A stretch of DNA of 60,446 nucleotides from Planctomycetota bacterium (GCA_021827645.1 JAKAVA010000096.1:1-60446); one strand, 5' to 3'; numbered from the stretch's first letter, positions 7,780 to 17,238 are shown. The notes: generated by a model not told the origin, from the letters alone. A program made the numbers and translations.

Positions 7780-9098
7780 CGCCGAGAGTCCGGATTCCAG
7801 TTGAATTACCGAGTGCCAAACCTCTTTTACCGGCGGATCCAGATTCCCTATTTGGGATGGCGGTCGAGGCGGTCAACGGCGCGTGTGACATCGTAAAGGC
7901 TCCGGAATATGTTCGAGCGATCCTCGGCCAACCGAAAAATGAGCTGATGGTCAATTTTCCGGTCCGCCGCGACGACGGGAGCTATGAGATATTCAAGGGT
8001 TATCGCATTCAGCACAATAATATCCTGGGGCCGTATAAGGGAGGAATACGGTATCATCCGGAAGTAAGTCTGGATGACGTCAAGGCGCTGGCCCTGTGGA
8101 TGACGATGAAGTGTGCTCTGATGCGTCTTCCATTCGGAGGGGCCAAGGGGGGAGTCAAGGTCAATACGCGGGATCTCTCCTCAAATGAATTGATGCGGCT
8201 TACACGCCGTTTTACGTCCGCCCTGGGCAACCACATCGGCCCTGACCACGATATCCCCGCGCCGGATGTCGGCACCAACGCCCAGATCATGGATTGGATG
8301 ATGGACACCTACATCAACACCCATACCGACGGGGCCCATCAGGGAATGGTGCATGTTGTGACCGGCAAATCGGTGGGGTGCGGCGGGAGCGAGGGAAGGG
8401 AAAAAGCCACCGGGCAGGGAATCTGCTATGTACTCTCGGAACTGCTGCCGGAAGTTAATCTGAAGATGTCGAAACTACGCTTCAGTCTGCTGGGATTCGG
8501 TAATGTGGGGGCGTTCACCGCCCGGGCACTTTCGGCCGAAGGGGCGAAGCTCATTGCGGCCATGGATCATGCGGCAGCCCTGGTGAATCCGGACGGGCTG
8601 CCCATCGAGGAACTGCATCAGCACGTGATTGACCATGGCTCCCTTGCCGGTTTTAAGAGCGCTGGTACACGGGAGGTATCGCCGGAGGAATTTTACCGCA
8701 CGCCGACCGATGTATTTATTCCAGCGGCGCTGGAGCGGATGATTGATGAGCAAAAGGCGAACTGGCTGGACTGTCGGATGGTGGCGGAAGGTGGAAACGG
8801 GCCGACAACTCCCCGCGGAGCGGAGGTTCTTCAGCGGCGTGGCATTGTGGTGCTGCCGGCGATTCTGTGTAACGCCGGTGGCGTTACGGTAAGCTATCTG
8901 GAGTGGGTGCAGAACAAGATGGGCGTACATTGGGACCTGCAGCGGGTGGACCACGAACTGCATCGCACGATTGTTCTGGCGGCGAGGCGGGTGCGTGTCG
9001 CCGCCCACCGCTATGAGGTGGATTTGAGCAGAGCCGCATTCGGGGTGGCGGTGGAACATCTGACCGACACCTATCTGCGCCGAGGGATATTTCCTTGA
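7776..9098 (+). CDS. Glu/Leu/Phe/Val-type glutamate dehydrogenase
   Basis: 440 residues. It interconverts glutamate and 2-oxoglutarate plus ammonia with NAD(P). The glutamate site and catalytic lysine lie in RLPFGGAKGGV (about residues 117-127). PDHDIPAPDVGTN and the Rossmann motif GFGNVGAFTA follow in the expected places. The length fits hexameric catabolic-type enzymes. The start is TTG at 7776, preceded by GGAGGA at 7765-7770 and overlapping the stop of the glycosyltransferase by four bases. A Leu or Phe dehydrogenase is less likely because those are shorter (about 360 residues). Cofactor preference cannot be read with confidence. Confidence 0.93.
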   Translation: MTPRVRIPVELPSAKPLLPADPDSLFGMAVEAVNGACDIVKAPEYVRAILGQPKNELMVNFPVRRDDGSYEIFKGYRIQHNNILGPYKGGIRYHPEVSLDDVKALALWMTMKCALMRLPFGGAKGGVKVNTRDLSSNELMRLTRRFTSALGNHIGPDHDIPAPDVGTNAQIMDWMMDTYINTHTDGAHQGMVHVVTGKSVGCGGSEGREKATGQGICYVLSELLPEVNLKMSKLRFSLLGFGNVGAFTARALSAEGAKLIAAMDHAAALVNPDGLPIEELHQHVIDHGSLAGFKSAGTREVSPEEFYRTPTDVFIPAALERMIDEQKANWLDCRMVAEGGNGPTTPRGAEVLQRRGIVVLPAILCNAGGVTVSYLEWVQNKMGVHWDLQRVDHELHRTIVLAARRVRVAAHRYEVDLSRAAFGVAVEHLTDTYLRRGIFP

Positions 9099-10339
9099 CC
9101 GAGAGCCCCATTCCGACTTTACCGACTACGGCCCGGAATTCGCGCACGCTGCTGCCGTGGTATGCGTGTCACTTTGCCGTCGTCTTCTGTTATTCGATGA
9201 TCTCCAATGCCGTCTATTTTTTGTGTATCTACCGCCTGAAAGTTCCGGCATCGAGCACCCTGTGGATCGCGGCCGGTGGTGGGCTGATCTACACTCTGGC
9301 GGCCTATTTTTCGGGGCGACTGGTGGATCGCTGGGGTGCCAAGCGAGTGCTGATGGCGGCAACCGCCTCATGCGTGCTGATCTTTCTCACCGGCGCACTG
9401 GCCGCCTATAAGAACAGCCTTGCCCTCATGGCAGTTGTTATGTTTCTATTGAATATTCTGACCACGCCATCCTGGCCGGCGATCGAATCGGCCTTATCAC
9501 GAAGCCCCGGCACCCTGCGGCTGGGTACACGTATGATGCTTTATAATCTCTCCTGGTCCAGCAGTACTTTTATCGCGTTCTTTCTCACCGGCCTTTGCGG
9601 TGAAACTCTCGGGTGGTCAACCTTGTTTCTCGTGCTCGGCGGCTGTGTGCTTGTTATCCTGCTGATGATCGCCTGGTGGACGATTCCCCAATCCATGATC
9701 CTCAAGGAGCATACTGCGGATCATGCCGAAGATGGTGCCGTACCCCTGGAGCCGACGAAAGCGGGCACACTGCTGATGATGGCCTGGATTGCCAATCTCT
9801 TCGCGTATGTAAGTGCCAATGCCATCGTGCCTTTGATGCCGGCGGTAACCAAAGGTCTGGGGATCAATAACCCCGGTGTTGCCACGGCGATCGGATCGAT
9901 CTTCATGTTGGCGCGGGTGATCGGATTTGTATTGGCGTGGCTCTGGATTGGCTGGCGTTACCGAATCCGCTGGAAATTGACGTTTGTGACGATCATGCTG
10001 GTGAGCACCTATTTCCTCATCATTTCGCAGAATATATCGGAGCTCGTCCTGCTGCAGATTGTGCTGGGGCTTGCCCTGGCGATGATTTATTCCGGATCGC
10101 TGTATTATGCCATGCATCTGAGCCGCGGGTCCGGGCACAATGCGGGCATTCACGAAGCGGTCATCGGAGTCGGGACTGTTCTCGGTCCTGCCCTGGCGGC
10201 AATGTCCGGCGAAGCAGGTGCGCTAGGCCCGAAGGCTCTTACCATATTGCTCGTGCAGATATGCGGGCTTAGCATTTTGCTGGGCCTGGCGTATCGATTG
10301 AAATTACGCCTTGGCAGAAAGGCGGCGGTTACGCAATGA
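9095..10339 (+). CDS. MFS transporter
   Basis: 414 residues with about 12 membrane segments and an acidic central loop (about residues 205-225) between the two halves. The loop after the second segment reads GRLVDRWGAKRVL, the major-facilitator signature. The start is TTG, overlapping the stop of the dehydrogenase by four bases, and its own stop overlaps the start of purN in the same way. The substrate is unknown. The coupling to glutamate dehydrogenase and purN suggests a nitrogen or purine metabolite, but this is only a contextual guess. Confidence 0.88.
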   Translation: MTESPIPTLPTTARNSRTLLPWYACHFAVVFCYSMISNAVYFLCIYRLKVPASSTLWIAAGGGLIYTLAAYFSGRLVDRWGAKRVLMAATASCVLIFLTGALAAYKNSLALMAVVMFLLNILTTPSWPAIESALSRSPGTLRLGTRMMLYNLSWSSSTFIAFFLTGLCGETLGWSTLFLVLGGCVLVILLMIAWWTIPQSMILKEHTADHAEDGAVPLEPTKAGTLLMMAWIANLFAYVSANAIVPLMPAVTKGLGINNPGVATAIGSIFMLARVIGFVLAWLWIGWRYRIRWKLTFVTIMLVSTYFLIISQNISELVLLQIVLGLALAMIYSGSLYYAMHLSRGSGHNAGIHEAVIGVGTVLGPALAAMSGEAGALGPKALTILLVQICGLSILLGLAYRLKLRLGRKAAVTQ

Positions 10340-10965
10340 CACCGCTGATTGCCAAACTTGCAGTCCTGATATCCGGCAGCGGATCAACGATGCTCAACCT
10401 CGCGAGCGCTATCCAGCGCGGTGAGTTACCCGCCCGCATTGAGTTGGTGATTGCCAGCCGGCCGGATGCAGGGGGAATTGAGCGAGCTCGAAGCGTAGGC
10501 CTGCGTTGTGAAGTCATAAATCGAAAAGCCTATCCCGATACCGAGGCGTATTCGGACGCCCTTGCCCGTTGCCTTGATGCGGCGGGTGTGGATCTGGTTT
10601 GCATGGCAGGTTATCTCTGTTTCTGGCATATTCCGGATCGCTGGCTGGGGCGAACGCTAAATATTCATCCCTCGCTGCTGCCACAATTCGGGGGCCGAGG
10701 TATGCACGGGATGCGGGTTCACGAAGCGGTGCTCCGCGCAGGGGCTATTGTGAGCGGTTGCACCGTGCATTATGCCGACAACCAATATGATCATGGCCCG
10801 ATCATTCTTCAGCGTAGCTGCCCTGTCCTGCCCGATGACACTCTGGAGACTCTCGCCAAGCGCGTCTTTCAGGAAGAAGTACAGGCGTATCCCGCCGCCA
10901 TAGCAAAAGCTTGGGGGAATATTCTGAGCCGGCGCGGTAACGTTCCGCCGGGCACATCCCAGTGA
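10336..10965 (+). CDS. purN: phosphoribosylglycinamide formyltransferase PurN
   Basis: 209 residues, normal for the folate-dependent enzyme. It formylates glycinamide ribonucleotide in purine synthesis, using 10-formyltetrahydrofolate. The phosphate loop LISGSGSTMLNL is at the N-terminus. The catalytic triad is visible as Asn109, His111 and Asp148 in LNIHPSLLPQFGGRG and HYADNQYDHGPI, matching the known N106/H108/D144 spacing to within one residue. Its ATG overlaps the MFS stop (ATGA). The gene ends shortly before a strong hairpin at 11003-11035. Confidence 0.97.
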   Translation: MTPLIAKLAVLISGSGSTMLNLASAIQRGELPARIELVIASRPDAGGIERARSVGLRCEVINRKAYPDTEAYSDALARCLDAAGVDLVCMAGYLCFWHIPDRWLGRTLNIHPSLLPQFGGRGMHGMRVHEAVLRAGAIVSGCTVHYADNQYDHGPIILQRSCPVLPDDTLETLAKRVFQEEVQAYPAAIAKAWGNILSRRGNVPPGTSQ

Positions 10966-11002
10966 TTTGATTCTTACCGGACGGGGGAAAGCAGAAAACC
11001 AG

Positions 11003-11035
11003 ACGCCCTTTCGTCCTGAGTGAACGAAAGGGCGT
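11003..11035. terminator. bidirectional terminator between purN and the HU gene
   Basis: A perfect 12-bp stem, ACGCCCTTTCGT (11003-11014) against ACGAAAGGGCGT (11024-11035), with a nine-base loop. It lies 38 bases after purN and 86 bases after the convergent HU gene. On the minus strand it is followed by CTGGTTTTCT, so it should work best for HU. Confidence 0.75.
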
Positions 11036-11121
11036 TGTAATCTGGTCACCTCTCTGACGGCTTTACAGGCTCCGCCAGCGGCCTGACTTTGAACCGGCGC
11101 GATTCATTGCGCCGCTGGCCA

Positions 11122-11427
11122 TTACTTGGCGCCGAGAATGCTTTCCTTGGCAACCTTGGCCACGCGGAACTTGACCACGCGCTTTGCCGGAATTTCCATC
11201 GGCTCGCCGGTGGCGGGATTGCGGCCCATGCGCTTTTTGCGATGGCTCAGAACCAGTTTGCCGAGCCCCGGAAGCGTGAACTTGTTCTTGGCTTCCTTGT
11301 AGGCGAGTTCAGCGAGACAGTTGAGAAAGGTGTCAACAAGTTTCTTGCTGACTTCCGTACCGTGCTGCTTGCTCACGGCTTCCGCGAGCTTCGCAGTGAT
11401 CTGGGATTTGGTGAGAGATTTGGCCAT
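11122..11427 (-). CDS. HU-family DNA-binding protein
   Basis: 101 residues, one HU/IHF domain. The N-terminal helices (SLTKSQITAKLAEAV) are followed by the beta-arm signature GRNPATGEP with flanking basic residues (HRKKRMGRNP) and the C-terminal strand FRVAKV. HU dimers bend and compact DNA in the nucleoid. A strong AAGGAG ribosome-binding site precedes the start, as expected for an abundant protein. I see nothing that separates HU from the related IHF subunits except that it is a single gene with an HU-like arm, so no symbol is given. Confidence 0.95.
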   Translation of the reverse strand: MAKSLTKSQITAKLAEAVSKQHGTEVSKKLVDTFLNCLAELAYKEAKNKFTLPGLGKLVLSHRKKRMGRNPATGEPMEIPAKRVVKFRVAKVAKESILGAK

Positions 11428-11848
11428 GAAGCTTCTCCTTATACATGGCGGACGTGGTTGGCCGAGTTCGTCCGGCGATCCGCCGCCGGGGACGGTTCCG
11501 AACTCGAGACTTCAACAAGTCAATAAAATAAGGGATTTTCAAATCTCTGCAACTCAAACACTGCCATTGATGGGTATTTTCGGAGCGTGACAAGACCCAT
11601 TACCTGCAGTTCAGGTACCGAGAGGTAAAAAATGGATGAGATACATTCTATAGGCGATGGCATCAATACCCCGCGAATTATCGGGGAGACAGGGTGCTGA
11701 GACTTTGTTTTGCTTCATGCGTTGTAACTGCCGGAGTATTTACCTCGGCGCATCCATCGGCAAATTGATTTTCCCCGCAAGCGAGGGGCGTACGCAGCGT
11801 GCGGCCGTGCCGACGAACAGGCGGACGTGGCGCCGAATGGCCGACACT
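11428..11848. other. divergent intergenic region HU/clpP
   Basis: About 490 bases in all separate the two divergent starts. Apart from the clpP promoter at its right end I see no gene. One 72-codon ORF (11657-11875) has no ribosome-binding site and no family character. Two short C/G palindromes (near 11681-11698 and 11774-11788) may be structural. Confidence 0.4.
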
Positions 11849-11876
11849 TTGCCGTGCGGCAAGTCAAGCGTATGAT
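11849..11876 (+). promoter_or_regulatory. clpP promoter
   Basis: TTGCCG (11849-11854), a 16-base spacer and TATGAT (11871-11876) lie 40 bases upstream of the clpP start. This is a good housekeeping-type promoter. Confidence 0.55.
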
Positions 11877-11915
11877 TTCAGGTCGCTGTTTTATGCGGAA
11901 AGGAATTAGCTCAAC

Positions 11916-12629
11916 ATGGCGTTATACGATTCAAACGGAAAAATGGTCCTGCCGATGGGGCCGGCCTCAGGCATGATGAATAGTGCGGACCCACTTCTGC
12001 GGCATTTGGGGGACCGATCCCCGGCCGAGGCGGCTCCGCGCCTCGCCGGCGATTACCAGCGGTGGCGGCAGATGACGGTGGATGAGATGCTGCTGGAAAA
12101 TCGCGTGATTTTTCTGGTGGGCGAGATCAATTATGGATCGGCGATGAATGTCATCATGCGACTTCTCTATCTGCAGTCGATCCGTAAAGATCAGGATATC
12201 CATCTGTATATCAATTCGCCGGGTGGGTCGGTCGATGATACGCTGGCGATGTACGACACCATGAAATTTTTATCCTGTGACGTCTGCACGTACTGCGTGG
12301 GGCAGGCCATGAGTGGCGGGGCCATTGTGCTGGCGGCCGGTACCAAGGGGAAACGATACGCACTGCCGCACGCCAAGGTGATGATTCACCAGCCATTTGG
12401 CGGGATTTACGGCCAGGCAGCTGACATTGCGATTCAGGCGGAAGAAATTCTCAAGACGAAGGAAACGCTTACCAGCCTGCTGGCCCAACTCACCGGCAAA
12501 CCGCGGGAGCAGGTTGCGGAAGATCAGGAGCGTGACAAATATTTTGACGCTCCGGCGGCAAAAGATTACGGCCTTGTGGACGAAGTCCTGACCGAAGTGA
12601 AGCCCGAAACCCCGACGAAACCGGCATAA
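11916..12629 (+). CDS. clpP: ATP-dependent Clp protease proteolytic subunit
   Basis: 237 residues, a little longer than the usual 195-210 because of an N-terminal extension of about 30 residues. The catalytic triad is complete: Ser133 in GQAMSGGA, His158 in VMIHQPFGG and Asp207 in ERDKYFDA, with the same spacing as Ser97/His122/Asp171 of the E. coli enzyme. The loop after the catalytic Ser reads GGA, where most homologues have MGA or MAA. ClpP forms a 14-mer chamber fed by ClpX or ClpA/C; neither is nearby. An AAGGA ribosome-binding site precedes the start. Confidence 0.96.
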   Translation: MALYDSNGKMVLPMGPASGMMNSADPLLRHLGDRSPAEAAPRLAGDYQRWRQMTVDEMLLENRVIFLVGEINYGSAMNVIMRLLYLQSIRKDQDIHLYINSPGGSVDDTLAMYDTMKFLSCDVCTYCVGQAMSGGAIVLAAGTKGKRYALPHAKVMIHQPFGGIYGQAADIAIQAEEILKTKETLTSLLAQLTGKPREQVAEDQERDKYFDAPAAKDYGLVDEVLTEVKPETPTKPA

Positions 12630-12699
12630 GATCGAGAGGTCGGGTATGAAACGGCGGGCCTGAGATTTCGGATTCGCAGATCGTATGTGAGGGCGGACA

Positions 12700-13875
12700 T
12701 TGATCATTGCCTTCGACGGTACACCCCTGGTGACGCGCAACATCACCGGGATTGAACAGCGAGCCCGGAATATTATCACCGAGCTCTCGTCCGGTGCGGT
12801 GCACCACGAATTTGTCCTGGTGCTGCGGCAGGACATCGCGGAAGACCGGGACTTTGACACCTCATTTATTGACAATCTGCCTGCGCACTTCCGGCAGATG
12901 TGGTGGACTCCACCCCTGAATTTCAGCGGGCGACTGGCTCGGGCGTTCGGACAATCGCTGATTCCCTTTTCGCCGACGGATCCGTCGTGGAATATCTTCC
13001 ACAGTTTCGGCCCTACCCTGCCGATGCTTCATGGCGTCTGTACGTCCAACACGGTACACGACATGGCACACGAACTCGACATCGAAGTTCGGAGATCCAG
13101 CGGTGCCGCCCGGAAACGGCATACCATTCGTTCCGCGATCCGCCGATCGAACCTCGTGGTTGCGGTATCGCGACAGACTGCGGCGGATGTGCAGGCCCTT
13201 TTCCAACTTTCATCCGATCGCATGGCGACTATTCCCAACGGTATCGACCCGATTTTTACTCCCGTATCCGATGTTTCACTCCGGCGACTGTTGCAGGATA
13301 AATACCAGTTGCCGCGGCGATACGTCCTGCTGGTAGGATCGGACATCCGTCGGCGCAACTACCGTCTGGTGCTTGAGGCGCTCTCGAGGGTGTTTCCTCA
13401 TGAACCGGCGCTGCGGGTGGTATTCGCCGGGCGTCAGCAATGGATCCATTCCGATCTTTATCAAAAAGCCCGGGCCATGGGCATATTGGATCGTTGCGTC
13501 TTTATTGAATCTCCAGGCGACGACGAGCTGGCGCAGTTATATCGCGATGCGACCCTTACGGTATGCGGTTCCAGCTTTGAAGGATTCGGTCTTTCGGTGC
13601 TGGAGGCGGCGGCGTGCGGCTGCGCGGTCGCCTGCAGCGACATGGTTTCATTGCGCGAACTTGCCGAGGATGCCGTGGCGTATTTCGCACACGACGATAC
13701 CGAATCGATCGCCGAAACCATTAAAATGTTATTGGATGATGTTGACTACCGTAAACTCCTGGTGGTGCGGGGGCTCAGGCGGGCGGGGCTTTATTCCTGG
13801 CGAACCGCCGCCCAGCGCCTCATCGGGGCGCTGGAGAATACGGTACATTCGGCGCACGGCCGGACGCATGCGTAG
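12700..13875 (+). CDS. glycosyltransferase family 4
   Basis: 391 residues, GT-B retaining glycosyltransferase. The N-terminal domain has the acceptor-side FDGTPLVTRNITGIEQ. The C-terminal domain has NGIDPIFTP, LLVGSDIRRRNYRLVLEAL and the nucleotide-sugar EX7E motif in SSFEGFGLSVLEAAACG. These enzymes build surface polysaccharides and glycolipids. The start is TTG at 12700 with no clear ribosome-binding site. It stands alone, 70 bases after clpP, and converges on the tagaturonate epimerase gene. Donor and acceptor are unknown. Confidence 0.88.
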   Translation: MIIAFDGTPLVTRNITGIEQRARNIITELSSGAVHHEFVLVLRQDIAEDRDFDTSFIDNLPAHFRQMWWTPPLNFSGRLARAFGQSLIPFSPTDPSWNIFHSFGPTLPMLHGVCTSNTVHDMAHELDIEVRRSSGAARKRHTIRSAIRRSNLVVAVSRQTAADVQALFQLSSDRMATIPNGIDPIFTPVSDVSLRRLLQDKYQLPRRYVLLVGSDIRRRNYRLVLEALSRVFPHEPALRVVFAGRQQWIHSDLYQKARAMGILDRCVFIESPGDDELAQLYRDATLTVCGSSFEGFGLSVLEAAACGCAVACSDMVSLRELAEDAVAYFAHDDTESIAETIKMLLDDVDYRKLLVVRGLRRAGLYSWRTAAQRLIGALENTVHSAHGRTHA

Positions 13876-13978
13876 AGGATGGCCCGCAAGGCCGGTCATA
13901 CCATCACGAACTGGAGATACGTGCGTCAACTTACGAGGAGTAATGGAGTGATGATCGAGTTGGGCCACGGCCACATCA

Positions 13979-15229
13979 TTATCCAAAAATTTTGAGCAGG
14001 TGCCGATTGAGGATGTTCTCGGTAACCGCCCGGCCGATGGGTTCGGCATATGTCTTCAGGAGCGATGAGTAGCGAGGGCCGGCATTCGCCGCCAGTTTAT
14101 ATCCAACATGCAGTAATTGTCGCACCCAAGGGTTATACGCGGGATTATTTGCATCATGCCGGATCATGGCGGCAAAGGCGTCACCAGGCAGCGACTGCAC
14201 CTTTTTAGCCGACGGAAGCCGGGATTTGTCAATGTCAATGACGCTGGCGTATGGAGCGCACAATTCATCATAATGATCCAGTGCACCGGCGTAGACCTCC
14301 CGTGCAAAGGTCGTCCCTTCTCCACCGACGGCGGCGAGAGCTGCTATTTCCTCCAGCCATGTCGTACCCGCGGTTTTGAGATGCAGGCCGCAATTCATGC
14401 GTTTGACAGTCCGATTGATGGGTGCATAAATTGAAAATTTATCACTTCCCGAGTGGACGCTGAGTTTGAGGTCCCCGGGAAGACCGAAATGCCTGACGGC
14501 GAAAGCCACCACCGCAATGTCATCCATGAATTCGCGTTCAAAGACCGCCGGATCGCCCTGATAATCCACACCTTTGTTGAAGCGGCCGGTGAATTTGGGA
14601 GCGATCGTCTGCACCGGAACTCCTTCGCAGGCGAGTGCCGCGAGAATAACCAGCAGGTCTTCGGGCGTCTGAGGGCGATCCGTTTCGTCCATCGAAACCT
14701 CGGTGATGAAATTACCGCGTCCGCGGGATTTTTCGATGTATCGATACACCCGCCCCGCTTCCTTGACGGCCGAGAGATATTTGGCGGCAATCGCAACGAT
14801 TTTTTCCGGGGCGAGTTCAAAGGGCCGGCTGACGGAGGGAATTTCAGGTCGCGGGCCAACTTTTGCCAGCTGGCGGATCAGATCATCGAGACCGGGTTCG
14901 TCGGTGGGCTTGCCGATGAAGTCGGCGACATCAATGGTGAAAAAGTCACTCACGGGCAGGAAGCGGTCGACGGTTTTGATACCGATATGATCGGCGTCGA
15001 CGTGATACGTCCCTTTCCAGCCCAACGACCTGACGGCATCATCCGCCTCCGCCCGGACGGCGGAAGGCTCGCTGTGCACAATAAGATGCTCACGATTAGA
15101 TTTATTCCAAACGGGGACAACATGCACTCCCGAGCGGGCGGCGGTGATAAATGCCGTTAACTGTGCCCGCCCCTGGTGACCGAATCGGTCGCCGATACCC
15201 ATGGAAAATTTTTCCATTTTCATATGCAT
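13979..15229 (-). CDS. uxaE: tagaturonate/fructuronate epimerase (UxaE family)
   Basis: 416 residues, normal for UxaE, a metal-dependent enzyme that converts D-tagaturonate to D-fructuronate at C2 and C3. Characteristic stretches are GDRFGHQGRAQL near the N-terminus, TYHVDADHIG (about residues 95-104), FITEVSMDETD (about 173-183) and KLSVHSGSDKFS (about 252-263), which supply likely metal ligands. It is the last gene of a minus-strand set with the L-galactonate dehydrogenase-like and L-galactose dehydrogenase-like genes. That placement gives it a substrate: the tagaturonate formed by the dehydrogenase upstream. Confidence 0.88.
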   Translation of the reverse strand: MHMKMEKFSMGIGDRFGHQGRAQLTAFITAARSGVHVVPVWNKSNREHLIVHSEPSAVRAEADDAVRSLGWKGTYHVDADHIGIKTVDRFLPVSDFFTIDVADFIGKPTDEPGLDDLIRQLAKVGPRPEIPSVSRPFELAPEKIVAIAAKYLSAVKEAGRVYRYIEKSRGRGNFITEVSMDETDRPQTPEDLLVILAALACEGVPVQTIAPKFTGRFNKGVDYQGDPAVFEREFMDDIAVVAFAVRHFGLPGDLKLSVHSGSDKFSIYAPINRTVKRMNCGLHLKTAGTTWLEEIAALAAVGGEGTTFAREVYAGALDHYDELCAPYASVIDIDKSRLPSAKKVQSLPGDAFAAMIRHDANNPAYNPWVRQLLHVGYKLAANAGPRYSSLLKTYAEPIGRAVTENILNRHLLKIFG

Positions 15230-15283
15230 TGATCGATATCCGTCGTCTTAGAATTAGGTTCTATGGAGCGCTGTGTGCACTTT

Positions 15284-16303
15284 CTAATCAACTTCAATGA
15301 TTGCTTTGAGCACACCGGCCTCCGGCTTTGTCCACGCGGGAAAAATATCTGGCGTATGCATCAGATGCCCCCGGTGGGTGATCCACGGAGCGGTGTCGAC
15401 GATACCGGCCTCAATTAACTGGATAATCCGTTTGAAATCCGAACCCAGTGCGTTGCGACTTGAAAGAAGCGTCAATTCCCGGCGGTGAAAGTCAGGGTCA
15501 TGAAACGTCACATCGCCGATAAAGAGTCCGATGAAAATCAGACGACCGCCGTGCGCAACCAGATTGAATGCCCCCATCATCGACTGTGAATTGCCGGTGG
15601 CGTCGAAAACCGCCGTCGGCATCTCTTCCCCGGTGATTTCCCGCAGCCTGTCAACCGGGCTATCGTTCGGACTGATCACATGTTCAATTCGGAATTGCCG
15701 GCGGCAGAAATCTGCCCGCGAAACATTCGGCTCCATCACAATTAATTTTGCACCGGCGGCCTGCACAAACTGGACGGCCGCCAGGCCGATCGGCCCCGCA
15801 CCTATCACCAGGACCCATTCATCTTTTTTCACCTGCGCCCGCTCGACGGCATGAGCGCCGATTCCCAGTGTCTCAACCAGCGCGAGTTGATCGAGTGACA
15901 ATTTTGAGGAAGGATGGAGTTTACGGGCCGGCACGATCAGGCTCTTGCACATACCGCCATCCACATGGACCCCGAGCACCTTAAGTTGGGTACAGCAGTT
16001 GGTTTTGCCGTTCCGGCAGGCGATACACACGCCACAATTCAGATACGGCTCAACGGCGCAACGGTCTCCGACGGCAATCCCGCCAACTCCGGCCCCCACC
16101 GCCATCACCTCGACGCCGAGCTCGTGTCCCAAGACACGCGGATAGGTAAAAAAGGGTTGCCTGCCGCGGAAGGCGTGATAATCGGTGCCGCAGACGCCGA
16201 TACGCGCGATGCGTACCAGCGCCTCACCGGGACCGGGAGATGCGGGTTCCGGGCGATCGATAAGTTCAAATACCCCGGGTTTATTGAGAATTACCGTCTG
16301 CAT
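15284..16303 (-). CDS. zinc-dependent dehydrogenase, probable L-galactonate 5-dehydrogenase
   Basis: 339 residues, medium-chain dehydrogenase. Catalytic-zinc ligands are Cys38, His60 and Glu61 (GVCGTDYHAF, LGHELG). The structural-zinc cysteines are 90, 93, 96 and 104, and the Rossmann loop is GAGPIGLAAVQF. The stretches RQPFFTYPRVLGHE, DATGNSQSM, HGGRLIFIGLF and the late SSRNA closely resemble LgoD (YjjN), which oxidises L-galactonate to D-tagaturonate with NAD. It starts two bases after the L-galactose dehydrogenase-like gene and is followed by uxaE, whose substrate is tagaturonate. L-gulonate or another polyol remains possible. Confidence 0.85.
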   Translation of the reverse strand: MQTVILNKPGVFELIDRPEPASPGPGEALVRIARIGVCGTDYHAFRGRQPFFTYPRVLGHELGVEVMAVGAGVGGIAVGDRCAVEPYLNCGVCIACRNGKTNCCTQLKVLGVHVDGGMCKSLIVPARKLHPSSKLSLDQLALVETLGIGAHAVERAQVKKDEWVLVIGAGPIGLAAVQFVQAAGAKLIVMEPNVSRADFCRRQFRIEHVISPNDSPVDRLREITGEEMPTAVFDATGNSQSMMGAFNLVAHGGRLIFIGLFIGDVTFHDPDFHRRELTLLSSRNALGSDFKRIIQLIEAGIVDTAPWITHRGHLMHTPDIFPAWTKPEAGVLKAIIEVD

Positions 16304-16305
16304 GA

Positions 16306-17238
16306 TCAGTCATTATTCTCCGTAAGACCGGATGGCCAAGTCTGATTGCGGATGGGAGCCAAAATTTCCTGCACGCCGCGAAGCAGTTCTCCATCCACCG
16401 GACTCTGAGCCCAGGTGACGTTGCGACGAAAATTTTCCGGGTTTGCCGTGCCGACGATCGTGGTGGCAATGCGATTTTCCGCGACGGCGAAGCTGATGGC
16501 GAGTTGCGCGATATCCGCACCACGACTGCGGCAGAATTCGGCGGCCCTGGCGCAGGTTTTGCGGATGATTGGCGGAGCGGGGTGCCAGTCGGGCGCCCCC
16601 CGATCCGTCAGAAGCCCCATGGCGACCGGCGCAGCACTCATGATGCCGATGCCATCGGCTTGAAACTGCGGGATGACGCTGGTCAGCGAAGTGTCAAAAA
16701 GGGTATACCGACAGTAGGAGAGGATCGTGTCGATCTTTGCCTGAGCGGCGACGGTGGTAAATATCTTCAGCGGCAAACCGGTGATGCCGATGAAACGCAC
16801 TTTTCCGGATCGGCGAAGCGCCTCAAGCGCGGGTAATGTTTCGTTAATGATGATATTCAGCGGGACAAATTCAATGTCATGGCATTGAATGATGTCAATA
16901 TATCCACACTTCATCCGGTTAAGACTCTCATCGACGCTTGCGATCACCCTGCGGGCCGAAAAATCAAATTCCCGATCCCCGTACCGCCCCACCTTCGTCG
17001 CCATGATGTAGCGGCTGCGATCAACATCCTTGAGCGATTCGCCGAGCATGGATTCCGCTTTTGTAAGCCCGTAATAAGGGGATACATCGATGAGATTGAC
17101 TCCAAGATCCAGAGCGGTGTGAACGGTTTTTATGCAGTCTTCACGGGTTACGGCGTGAAAGACGCCGCCGAGGGATGAAGCGCCAAAACTCAGGACAGAA
17201 ACCTGCAGGCCGGTATTACCCAGTGGTCTATATTGCAT
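16306..17238 (-). CDS. aldo/keto reductase, probable L-galactose dehydrogenase
   Basis: 310 residues. The aldo/keto-reductase tetrad is present: Asp51, Tyr55 or Tyr56, Lys82 and His120 (LIDVSPYYG, MATKVGRY, IQCHDIEF). It resembles the L-galactose dehydrogenase of plant vitamin C synthesis along its length: PLGNTGLQVS, FGASSLGGVF, FDFSARRV, KVRFIGITGLPLKIF, ILSYCRYTL, PVAMGLLTDRGAPDWHPA and a WPSG terminus. That enzyme makes L-galactono-1,4-lactone with NAD; bacterial relatives may make the 1,5-lactone. L-fucose, which differs only at C6, is the main alternative substrate. It is first in the operon and divergent from the lactonase. Confidence 0.87.
   Translation of the reverse strand: MQYRPLGNTGLQVSVLSFGASSLGGVFHAVTREDCIKTVHTALDLGVNLIDVSPYYGLTKAESMLGESLKDVDRSRYIMATKVGRYGDREFDFSARRVIASVDESLNRMKCGYIDIIQCHDIEFVPLNIIINETLPALEALRRSGKVRFIGITGLPLKIFTTVAAQAKIDTILSYCRYTLFDTSLTSVIPQFQADGIGIMSAAPVAMGLLTDRGAPDWHPAPPIIRKTCARAAEFCRSRGADIAQLAISFAVAENRIATTIVGTANPENFRRNVTWAQSPVDGELLRGVQEILAPIRNQTWPSGLTENND

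Noticed and set aside
14453-15160. 235-codon plus-strand ORF opposite uxaE
   Set aside because: It is the shadow of a strongly coding gene; no ribosome-binding site and no recognised motif.
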